From the NCBI GenBank assembly GCA_947166385.1, contig CAMVEB010000007.1, positions 80,092 to 144,091 of the forward strand: a stretch of 64,000 nt of DNA, in the 5' to 3' direction. Both the position numbers and the translations under genes were made by a program. The notes beneath the pieces were generated by a model. That model made no database searches, was not told the origin of the DNA, and worked only from the letters and a program-made list of their open reading frames with translations. Below, piece after piece: positions 54,827 through 62,240 of the stretch. Within the stretch, counting starts at the first letter, position 1; each line of letters opens with the position of its first letter. Origin of the DNA: an uncultured Clostridia bacterium (lineage in GTDB: Bacteria; Bacillota; Clostridia; Christensenellales; Aristaeellaceae).

Positions 54827-56236
54827 TCATTGAAATCCGATCGTCCTCCTGGAAGTACGATCCTGATCCTGCTTTCTCAATTCCCCGTATGCCTGCTGCA
54901 GCAGTTCGTCATCAATCCGGTCCTTCTCCTGGACCACTGCCAGCCTTCCGGCTTCCTTCACCACAAAAACAACATCCGATACAGGACATCCTTCCAGTTT
55001 TCGTGCAATCCTTCCCAAATCCAGATCCTTTTTCTTCGGAATATCCTTCAGCAAAGAGGTCATCAGAGAGATCAGCTCCTCCTCCGAAGGCATCTCCACT
55101 TTCAAAACATGGTCAAACCTTCCTTTTCTCCGGATCGCCTGATCGATCTGGTCCGGCATATTCGTCATTCCGAAAAGCAGCACCTTCTTTTCCGGAAGCT
55201 CCGGCAATATCCGGAGAAATTCAGCCATTTCCTCCATACGATACCAGTTCCCTGAACCGGAATCCCGGGAAGAAAGATATGCCTCCATCTCATCCATGAT
55301 TACGATGGACGGCGCGTTTTCCATTGCCTGCTTAAAAAGATCCGAAATCAGGCGGCTTGTTTCATGGATATACTTGGACGCAATACTTTCTGAATTTACC
55401 GCATAGCTTGGCCAGCCCAGATATTCTGTCAGTTTTTCCACAGCATATGTTTTCCCGCATCCCGGAGGCCCCACCAGCAGAGTCGGACCGGGGAAGAAAA
55501 TGCCCATACGCCGGTATGCTTCTTCCCGCTCTATCACATCAATAATCCGTTCCCGAAAAAAACGCTCCAGCTCTTTTCTGCCCGGCAGGGTAAAGGGTTC
55601 TTCTTTCCGGGGTTTCCTTCGTTCCGTCACAGCAGCAACCAGCGATGGCTCCTCTGGCAGATGAAGCGCCTGGATCGGCTGCGATTCTGTTTCCTCCCAG
55701 TTCAGCAGTTTCATCAGTTCATCATACAGGATCCCCGTCATTCCCGGAACCCAGGTCTGTATCCGGTTCCGATCCGTAAAGGGGATGTTCATTCCGCCGC
55801 TTGTCCATCTCCCCAGGATCCAGGAATCCTGATCCGCGTCCTTTTCTCCCTCGAATGTCAGTAAAAACGGAAGCTGCGGCAGATACAGGGAATGCGCCAG
55901 TCGGGCATCAGGAAACCGTTTTCGTGTCTGAACAAAAGCTTTCACCAGCGACTCCACCTGCATTCCGGTTTTCGGATATGGTCCGAAATCCGCAGATGAA
56001 ATCAGTTCATAATGATCTGTCTCCGCCACACACAGATTCTCCGTATAAGGGAGAAAAAGGCCCGGTTCCACCATGCCATTCTCTGCCCAGGCCTCAGCCT
56101 GTGAAGCCGAAACAAACAACGCATTCCCGTTTTGCGTCTCCCAGATCTCCCATTCCCTCTGTCGGGCATATTTCTTCCCGCAAACAGAACCGCCCGGTAA
56201 AATATCCCCGGGTTTTGGTTCGCGATGATCTGCCAA
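54827..56236 (-). CDS. AAA+ ATPase of the Hsp70 cluster
   Basis: 469 residues from a TTG at 56236 (GGGGAGGGG upstream); an out-of-frame ATG at 56241 is closer to that site, so the exact start is uncertain. The first ~210 residues have no recognised fold. The AAA+ module has Walker A GPPGCGKT (256-263), Walker B SIVIMDEMEAYLSSRD, sensor 1 FGMTNMP and the Arg-finger region RRKGRFDHVLKVEMP, then a lid domain. This is the classic AAA family related to Cdc48/FtsH/katanin-type modules, without protease residues. It is probably a remodelling ATPase that works with the Hsp70. Confidence 0.85.
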   Translation of the reverse strand: MADHREPKPGDILPGGSVCGKKYARQREWEIWETQNGNALFVSASQAEAWAENGMVEPGLFLPYTENLCVAETDHYELISSADFGPYPKTGMQVESLVKAFVQTRKRFPDARLAHSLYLPQLPFLLTFEGEKDADQDSWILGRWTSGGMNIPFTDRNRIQTWVPGMTGILYDELMKLLNWEETESQPIQALHLPEEPSLVAAVTERRKPRKEEPFTLPGRKELERFFRERIIDVIEREEAYRRMGIFFPGPTLLVGPPGCGKTYAVEKLTEYLGWPSYAVNSESIASKYIHETSRLISDLFKQAMENAPSIVIMDEMEAYLSSRDSGSGNWYRMEEMAEFLRILPELPEKKVLLFGMTNMPDQIDQAIRRKGRFDHVLKVEMPSEEELISLMTSLLKDIPKKKDLDLGRIARKLEGCPVSDVVFVVKEAGRLAVVQEKDRIDDELLQQAYGELRKQDQDRTSRRTIGFQ

Positions 56237-56257
56237 GCCATTCCCCTCCCCTTTGTT

Positions 56258-58735
56258 CTATCCCTGAATGACGTTCACCTGTTCAAACATGTTTTCCGTC
56301 TCCAGTGTTCTTGCCTCCGGTTTTCTGATTGTCAGCAGTTTGGAAATAACCGTCCGCAGCTTCATATAGTTTTTATTCTCAATATACATCTGACCTTCCG
56401 CCTTCAGCTGATTGAATTTTGCCGCATCCGTATAGTTTTCCGGATTGGAAACGCGGAATTCAAACTGTTCCTGAAGAAAACTGTCGCAATTTTCCAATGC
56501 TCGCCAGCTCACTGAGCGATATTTCGCCAGAATAGTCTCATATTGATCATCCCCGTGTTCAATGGACCGGCGCGCAGCATCATACAGACTATCCAGGTTT
56601 TCCAGATCAAATGTATTCATTTCAGACCTGTATTGATCAATCACCCGGGCAAAACTTCTCAGTTCCATCAACTGGAAATCATGAATATGCTCCTGCCTGT
56701 ATCTCGCCAGTTTCCGCTGGCAATCCAGCAGATCATCCGCTGCCTGCTGCACTGTTTCCGGGTCCTCACTCTGCAGATCCTGCCGGATTGTGCCAAGCCG
56801 GCTGAACAACGCTATCAGCTCTGAACTGGTTGCCTGTGCCTGCAGCTGAAGAATCCGGTTCGTCATCAGATTGGCTGATTTCAGCATGCCCGACGGATCC
56901 TCCAGGTTCAGCTGCCCTTCTTTTCTGCTGTAGAAATTCTGATGAGCGAATACCGCTCCGACAGAAGGCACGGTCACTCCCAGCTGAAGATTTCCGGATT
57001 CATTCATCTCATATTCACAGAGAATCTCCGCTCCCTGGGCAATCACACCGGAAGAAAAACTGTCTCCGGCAATGCGATAGGTTCCGATATACCGATTATC
57101 ATCCACCGGATCCCGGATTTCTCCCTCCCAGAGTGTAAAAACCAGCGAGTCAGCGCTTCCTGCCACCAGACGCTTCCCTGCTCGCAAAGCCACAGAACCG
57201 CGTTTGGGAAGCTGTTCATTTTCCTGAATCAGGTATACAGGAACCGGCCGCCCGCCGATCCGATCCAGTACTTTCAGCGCAATGGCATGGGAGGATGGAA
57301 TCGCGTTCACAGAAGCCAGCACCTTCCGGATCACCAGCTTTCCTTCGGAAAGTCTGACTTCCTGCCCCTGCGCGTCAAAGAGGCGAAGCCGGAAAGAATT
57401 CTCTCCCGCATGGAAAAGCGGCGCGTTAATCACTCCGCGTTCGGCAAACGAAACCCGGCCGCTGTTCCAGCCGTCCGTTTCTGATACCACTTCCGCTGAA
57501 AAAGCTTCCCCGTCTTTCCGCGCAATTCCGATTCGGGCCGTATTCCCGGAAACGCGTTGTTCATAACGGATCTCAAAATCCTTCTCTGTCAGCCTGTGAT
57601 AGGAATCCTGACGCCGATGCGTCGGAGAAGACCAGTCAATGGATTCCGCAAAGATACCGGCGCCTTCCGCTACCGCAGTCATGGGATTCGCGCTTCCCTT
57701 TTCCCTGATATGAAGCGCGTCCATGACAAAATGCTGCAGGGGAGGATACATCGTCGGCCCTCCGATAAACACGATTTTCCGGACCGCTTCCGGACGAATT
57801 CCGGCCATCCGGATCGTTTCTCTCGTAACATCCACCGTCGTATGCAGGAGATCCCTGATCAAAGCTGTCAGCTGATCCTGCGTCATCCGAATATCCAGGT
57901 AAATTTCATCCCCGTCCAGATCCTTCTGCGCAATCCTGGATTCCTCCATCTGGATATACGCTTCCTTCTTCAGGGAAAGTTCTATCTTCGCCTGTTCACA
58001 GGCATAAAGCGCCAGCTGTCGCAGCCGCCTGTACTCCTTATTTGTATCGACATCTTCCGGCAAGTGAAAGTGTTCGTGAAGCCAGGGAATCACCATTTTC
58101 CGCATCAGCATACGGTCCCAGTCCCGGCCGCCGCACATTTCTTTACCGCCTTGGGCCAGCAGGTTGATCTTGCCTCCCTCATGCTCCGCAACAGAAATAT
58201 CAAATGTTCCTCCTCCCAGATCATAGATCAGGAAGATTCCGTCAATCTTTTCCTCCTTCATGGCACTCATGACCGCTGCCACAGGTTCCTGCATCAGCGC
58301 AACCTGCCCGATCCCGGCAATCTCCGCCGCCTGCAGTGTTGCGTCTTTTTTCATCTGATTGAATGCCGCCGGCACAGTGATGACCGTCGCCGTCTCATTT
58401 CCTGCCCGCCAGTCATCCGGAAGATAACTGAAAAGCAGCCGCAGAATTTCCGCGCTGCAATCCTCCGGCGTCAGTGTTTCCCCGCTGTTCCCGAGTGTAT
58501 ATTTCATATTGGTGCCCAGATACCGTTTAAACAGCGTCGCAGCATTCTTTTCATCCGTCGGCGCCATTTCATAAGCTCTTCTTCCATAATAACGATGCCC
58601 GTGGCGATCCACAAAAATCGCAGACGGCGTCACATCTGACTGTTCCGGGCTTTTCCAAATCCTGGTCGTCTGCCCGTCAAAAGAACAGATCGCACTGTTT
58701 GTCGTTCCCAGATCGATTCCGATATATCGCATCAT
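56258..58735 (-). CDS. Divergent Hsp70 chaperone (DnaK-like)
   Basis: 825 residues. The actin-like ATPase domain has phosphate 1 GIDLGTTNSAI (6-16), connect and phosphate 2 IYDLGGGTFDISVAE and the adenosine motif VFIGGPTMYP. After residue ~385 the substrate-binding part has diverged strongly from DnaK: a beta domain, a second beta-rich part (QEVRLSEGKLVIRKVLASVN) and a long helical tail. DnaK is ~610 residues, so ~200 extra residues lie at the C-terminus. The start overlaps the upstream GrpE-like stop (ATGA). It is a specialised, cluster-bound Hsp70, not the housekeeping chaperone, which should be elsewhere with dnaJ and grpE. Confidence 0.9.
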   Translation of the reverse strand: MMRYIGIDLGTTNSAICSFDGQTTRIWKSPEQSDVTPSAIFVDRHGHRYYGRRAYEMAPTDEKNAATLFKRYLGTNMKYTLGNSGETLTPEDCSAEILRLLFSYLPDDWRAGNETATVITVPAAFNQMKKDATLQAAEIAGIGQVALMQEPVAAVMSAMKEEKIDGIFLIYDLGGGTFDISVAEHEGGKINLLAQGGKEMCGGRDWDRMLMRKMVIPWLHEHFHLPEDVDTNKEYRRLRQLALYACEQAKIELSLKKEAYIQMEESRIAQKDLDGDEIYLDIRMTQDQLTALIRDLLHTTVDVTRETIRMAGIRPEAVRKIVFIGGPTMYPPLQHFVMDALHIREKGSANPMTAVAEGAGIFAESIDWSSPTHRRQDSYHRLTEKDFEIRYEQRVSGNTARIGIARKDGEAFSAEVVSETDGWNSGRVSFAERGVINAPLFHAGENSFRLRLFDAQGQEVRLSEGKLVIRKVLASVNAIPSSHAIALKVLDRIGGRPVPVYLIQENEQLPKRGSVALRAGKRLVAGSADSLVFTLWEGEIRDPVDDNRYIGTYRIAGDSFSSGVIAQGAEILCEYEMNESGNLQLGVTVPSVGAVFAHQNFYSRKEGQLNLEDPSGMLKSANLMTNRILQLQAQATSSELIALFSRLGTIRQDLQSEDPETVQQAADDLLDCQRKLARYRQEHIHDFQLMELRSFARVIDQYRSEMNTFDLENLDSLYDAARRSIEHGDDQYETILAKYRSVSWRALENCDSFLQEQFEFRVSNPENYTDAAKFNQLKAEGQMYIENKNYMKLRTVISKLLTIRKPEARTLETENMFEQVNVIQG

Positions 58736-59136
58736 CTCTCTGTCATCTCCTTCAGCATGACGGTTCCTGTCTTCCGAACCCTGCCGTGCTCCATCACAAT
58801 CGGTGAAACCATCTGTTCAATCTGATAAACCGCATCCGGATTCTCCGGAAAGTCTTCCAGATTCAACGGGCTTACCGCCATTCCAACATCATAAACCTGT
58901 CCGGTTAAATCAACTACTCGCAGTTCCGCTTCCTCCAATAGCTCATGCACTTTTCGTTGATACCATTCGAACTGGTTCATCAGCCGTTCCGCATCCATCG
59001 CGTCCATGGAGAATGCTGACCGTTGAACGGTCTGACAGATTCTCCAGTTTTCCGCCGCAAAATCCACCAAAGCCTGCGATGCGGCTGCGTCACTTTCCGG
59101 CTGTTTTTCTTTTTTTCTGAACAATCCTGTTTTCAT
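58732..59136 (-). CDS. GrpE-like nucleotide exchange factor of the Hsp70 cluster
   Basis: 134 residues from the ATG at 59136, about seven bases after GGAGGAG. A charged N-terminus and a helical middle (RLMNQFEWYQRKVHELLEEA) lead to a C-terminal beta part, VYDVGMAVSPLNLEDF and IVMEHGRVRKTGTVMLKEMT, that follows the order of the GrpE head (YDP-x-x-H-x-AV... G-x-V-LRPA-x-V). Similarity is weak, so the call rests also on its place directly before the Hsp70, with overlapping codons. It should release ADP from that Hsp70. Confidence 0.6.
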   Translation of the reverse strand: MKTGLFRKKEKQPESDAAASQALVDFAAENWRICQTVQRSAFSMDAMDAERLMNQFEWYQRKVHELLEEAELRVVDLTGQVYDVGMAVSPLNLEDFPENPDAVYQIEQMVSPIVMEHGRVRKTGTVMLKEMTER

Positions 59137-59191
59137 CAGATTCTCCTCCGTCCCGGATTCCGGCCGCAACCATTTTCGTTTCTTTTGTTTT

Positions 59192-59986
59192 TCAGGCTTC
59201 GTTCCCAGCTCTGATTTCCCTCACAATTTCCATGAATTCCCGGACTCTTTTCCCATCAACAGGGTTGTTTGTTTCTCCGTGTTTCTTGAACCAGCTGCCC
59301 ACAATGGCCCCATCAGCCACCGACAGCTGCTCCCTGCATGTACCCATGGTCATCCCCGCGCCGATAAACAGCGGGAAATCGCCGAGCGCAATCCGGAATC
59401 GCTGGATTTTCCCCATGTCCGTTTCCACACCGGTACCGGCTCCTGTTACAACCACCGCGTCGCAGCGTTCCATGCCCAGCTCCAGATCCTTTTCCGTGCT
59501 TCTCCCGGAGCGAACAGGCTGATACTTGAACCGCACGCCGCCCAGCAGAAAAACCGGGTATTCCGTCCGCAGTTCCGCGAGCCTTTCCGCAAAATCTCCA
59601 TCACAGGTCTTGTCCTGGAGCCTCGGCTTCTGATAACCGCTCATATGAGATCCCGGACGCAGATGTCCGCAGACGGAATCCATCTGCATGAAGGAAGCTC
59701 CGTACTGATGTGCCATTGCAAAAGCTCTCTCCGGATCGCCAAGCAGATTAATACCATAAACATGATCCGGATAATTCCGCTGGAGGTATCCCAGCGTACA
59801 GGCCACATCCGACGCAGATCCGAAATAATCCTCCACCAGGACAGCATCCACCCCGTTCTCATAATACAGCGCTATCTCGCGTTTTGCCTGATCGAAGATC
59901 TCTTCCGGACGGGTTCCACCCAGGTGAATCATCCCCAGGATGGGCTTATCCGTACGGAAAACTTTCCGCATTTTCTCTTTCATCAT
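59192..59986 (-). CDS. BtpA/SgcQ-family TIM-barrel protein
   Basis: 264 residues. Motifs of the BtpA family are clear: ILGMIHLGGTRP at the first strand, GVDAVLVEDYFGS, YGINLLGDPERAFAMAHQYG, CDAVVVTGAGTGVETDMGK and LFIGAGMTMGT. BtpA was first linked to photosystem I in cyanobacteria; in other bacteria, members probably act on nucleoside or sugar-phosphate compounds, but no activity is certain. It lies seven bases after the kptA stop and is followed by the GrpE-like gene, so it sits between RNA repair and chaperone genes. The start could be the first or second ATG. Confidence 0.85.
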   Translation of the reverse strand: MMKEKMRKVFRTDKPILGMIHLGGTRPEEIFDQAKREIALYYENGVDAVLVEDYFGSASDVACTLGYLQRNYPDHVYGINLLGDPERAFAMAHQYGASFMQMDSVCGHLRPGSHMSGYQKPRLQDKTCDGDFAERLAELRTEYPVFLLGGVRFKYQPVRSGRSTEKDLELGMERCDAVVVTGAGTGVETDMGKIQRFRIALGDFPLFIGAGMTMGTCREQLSVADGAIVGSWFKKHGETNNPVDGKRVREFMEIVREIRAGNEA

Positions 59987-59992
59987 CTTTTT

Positions 59993-60556
59993 TCAATCCT
60001 CTCTTTCCTGTGAAGTCTGCTTTTCATGCAGATATTCCGGAGGTACTTTCTTTGTGAGCCAGACTCCGTTCTTTGACAGAAAAAACTGAAAGCCATCTGC
60101 ATACATTCGTCCCGCTTCTATCGTCAATACCGTCGGTTTTCCATGTCTCATGCCCACACTGACAGCCGTTGGAATATCCTTGGAAAGATGGACATACAGC
60201 CGTTTTCCGCTATGGATGCCTTCTTTCATAATCGCGGGAACAGTGCTCACTGCTGTTCCGTGATAGAGTATTTGGGGCGGTTTTGCTTCTGTCAGTTCCA
60301 CATCAACCTGGATAGAGTGGCCCTGGTTGGCACGGATTTTCGTATGATTCTCGTTGAAAGAATATCGCTGCTTGTTGTTGGTTCGAACGATTTCCTCTAG
60401 GACATCCCTGGAAAAATCAGGCCTGGATTTCTGAATTCCTGCAATCAGTTCATCAACATCCGCCCATCCGTGCTCATCAAGGGTAATGTTAATGATATCC
60501 GGCTTATGCCGCAAGATCAACGATATGAATTTTCCAGTACTTACAAGATCTGTCAT
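59993..60556 (-). CDS. kptA: RNA 2'-phosphotransferase Tpt1/KptA
   Basis: 187 residues; AAGGAGG lies six bases before the ATG. All four catalytic residues of Tpt1 are visible: Arg16-His17 in LILRHKPD, Arg75 in IRANQGHS and Arg137 in GMRHGKPTVL, with YHGT (98-101) and HLS. The enzyme moves an internal RNA 2'-phosphate to NAD+, giving 2'-OH RNA, nicotinamide and ADP-ribose 1'',2''-cyclic phosphate. In most bacteria it has no known 2'-phosphate source. Here a Pnk-ligase repair set lies 14 kb away in the same island, and NAD enzymes accompany it. Confidence 0.95.
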   Translation of the reverse strand: MTDLVSTGKFISLILRHKPDIINITLDEHGWADVDELIAGIQKSRPDFSRDVLEEIVRTNNKQRYSFNENHTKIRANQGHSIQVDVELTEAKPPQILYHGTAVSTVPAIMKEGIHSGKRLYVHLSKDIPTAVSVGMRHGKPTVLTIEAGRMYADGFQFFLSKNGVWLTKKVPPEYLHEKQTSQERED

Positions 60557-60598
60557 GTTTCCTCCTTGATCGAATTCTTCTTATGATATCTCTCCAGC

Positions 60599-61210
60599 TT
60601 ATTCTTCTTCATATACCTGCATAGTCGCCTCGATTGAGTCCACAACACTTGTCATGTGATACTTCAGCACAAACAGAATATCCGAGTCTTCCGGATACGC
60701 TGTCTTTGCACTCCGAAGAAGGGGCAGAACATATTGCCTGGTTTCATCAATATAGGATTTCAGCTTCTCCCTGGAGAATGTCCCGGCCATACTGGAAACA
60801 TTATGGCAACGGTCTACCAATTTCGTCAGTGTTGCCGCCCGATCATGCAAAATCAGGTTATAGTAGCGATTCTTCGCAATTTCCTTTGTCTCCCCGGTCA
60901 TGACCCTGAAAGTCATCAGCTCCACGCTGTGACGAACATGATCGTTGACCGGGAGCTCCTGAATACTGACATCGCAGTCTTCACATACATCATGAAGAAG
61001 GATCGTAGCAATCACCTCATCATCCCGGATACCAAGACTCAGAGCATTACAGGCCATGGTCAGTGGATGAACAATATAAGGTTCACCGCTTTTCCGGAGC
61101 TGGCCTTCATGTTCTTTCCGGGCAAAAGTCAAAGCCTTCAGCGTCTCCCGCATATTTGCACCGGTTGCGTAGCCACGAATATAAGTATACATCTTTTCTG
61201 CACTAAACAT
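60599..61210 (-). CDS. SpoT-like HD-domain hydrolase
   Basis: 203 residues from the ATG at 61210, eight bases after GGAGG. HD motifs match the RelA/SpoT hydrolase (MESH1-like) group: YIVHPLTMAC, TILLHDVCED (the HD pair followed by ED) and LTKLVDRCHNV. No synthetase, TGS or ACT domain is present, so it could be a small alarmone hydrolase splitting (p)ppGpp or a related nucleotide such as (p)ppApp. It is the first gene of the kptA-btpA-chaperone operon, 43 bases before kptA. Confidence 0.82.
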   Translation of the reverse strand: MFSAEKMYTYIRGYATGANMRETLKALTFARKEHEGQLRKSGEPYIVHPLTMACNALSLGIRDDEVIATILLHDVCEDCDVSIQELPVNDHVRHSVELMTFRVMTGETKEIAKNRYYNLILHDRAATLTKLVDRCHNVSSMAGTFSREKLKSYIDETRQYVLPLLRSAKTAYPEDSDILFVLKYHMTSVVDSIEATMQVYEEE

Positions 61211-61271
61211 TCTGGAATCCTCCTTCACACTTACTCGCAAGCCAAACCCGTCAGGATCTCTTGCTGGCGGT

Positions 61272-61302
61272 ATCATAACGCTTCGAAAAAGAATAATTGC
61301 AA
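61272..61302 (-). promoter_or_regulatory. Possible promoter for the HD-kptA-btpA-Hsp70 operon
   Basis: Minus strand: -35 TTGCAA (61297-61302), a 19-base spacer, -10 TATGAT (61272-61277). The long spacer makes it weak. On the plus strand a TATAAT at 61452-61457 could serve the membrane protein gene, but without a good -35. Nothing else is visible in the ~400-base gap 61211-61614. Confidence 0.4.
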
Positions 61303-61614
61303 ATCATTTCCGGAATGGAAAAGATCCCTTCATGAATTTCTGCAGAAGCTGATTCTCCCCTCCCGATCAAAAGGACACCTGTTTATTCCACCAATTCTAT
61401 TCTTGCCAATTGCAGAATATCACTTCCGGTCGTTTCAGTCACTTCCCATTTTATAATACTGGTATTGCCTCCTGTGCCTCATCTTTCAAAAGATCCATCC
61501 CCTATTATTCGATCTGCGTGTTTCCGGAATCCATTTGCAATACCGCGTACATGGAGACGCTATGATATTGTCAGAAACAAGCCAACCAGATTGGTAATGA
61601 AGGAGGAACTTACC

Positions 61615-62049
61615 ATGACATATTACTTCCCAGTTAAAGCTGTTGTTCATAAACTGGCATCTTATTTTACCCGTGCAAATGAAGCTAAAAAAACCATTAC
61701 TCATTTTTCCCTGCTCGCCGCCGGCGCAAATGCAGTGGGTGGTGTGATCCCAGGGCTGGTAATCCCGGTAATAATCATTTCCTGCTCTGGAACAGCCTGG
61801 ATGATGTATCGCCAGCTCTACGGTCAACTCGGATTTTCAATGAAAGAAAATGTCCTCAAACATCTTGTTCAGGTTGTTCTTGCTAGCATTGCTGCAAACC
61901 TCGCCGGTACCATCGCTTTTCGTTTTGCCGGTGAGCTGGTTGAGGATGCTTCAATCCCAGCTTCCGCTATTACGGCATTTCTGACCGTATTCCTCGCCGG
62001 CCTGGTCTCTTTAAAGCTGATTACAAAGCCGGCAGAGAAAAAGCATTAA
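61615..62049 (+). CDS. Small membrane protein, DUF697-like
   Basis: 144 residues from the ATG at 61615, eight bases after AAGGAGG; the frame to 61465 is untranslated leader. Two to three hydrophobic helices: ANAVGGVIPGLVIPVIIISC, HLVQVVLASIAANLAGTIAF and SAITAFLTVFLAGLVSLKLI. The pattern (a helical start, Pro-rich first hydrophobic segment with GxIPG, then YRQLYGQLG) recalls DUF697 proteins, which often accompany GTPases or dynamin-like proteins. None is in view. It is divergent from the chaperone operon. Confidence 0.7.
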   Translation: MTYYFPVKAVVHKLASYFTRANEAKKTITHFSLLAAGANAVGGVIPGLVIPVIIISCSGTAWMMYRQLYGQLGFSMKENVLKHLVQVVLASIAANLAGTIAFRFAGELVEDASIPASAITAFLTVFLAGLVSLKLITKPAEKKH

Positions 62050-62108
62050 ACACTGTTCCTTCAGCGATATCAGCAGTAAGGACATGAGGAGAATGGTTAA
62101 AGAAATAA

Positions 62109-62240
62109 ATCACCAATGAAGATCTTGAAGCCGCAAAAATGCATATTCAGCTCATAAAAGCAATTAAGGACTGCGTCCGTCTAGCACATGATAAATCAGC
62201 CCTTGTCTTCCTTCAGAACGAATGCCGGAATAACTTTTGA
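62109..62240 (+). pseudogene. Possible gene remnant
   Basis: Between the membrane protein and the right-edge gene, one plus-strand frame (62109-62240, opening after a TAA) reads a natural-looking helix, LEAAKMHIQLIKAIKDCVRL, with no ribosome site and a stop inside the 3' end of the opposing gene. It may be the tail of a lost gene. Weak evidence only. Confidence 0.25.

Noticed and set aside
56002..56241. 79-residue frame starting at the ATG best placed after GGGGAGGGG
   Set aside because: Its product has no domain and it overlaps the AAA+ gene; the AAA+ frame must start at the TTG five bases on, so I kept the TTG.
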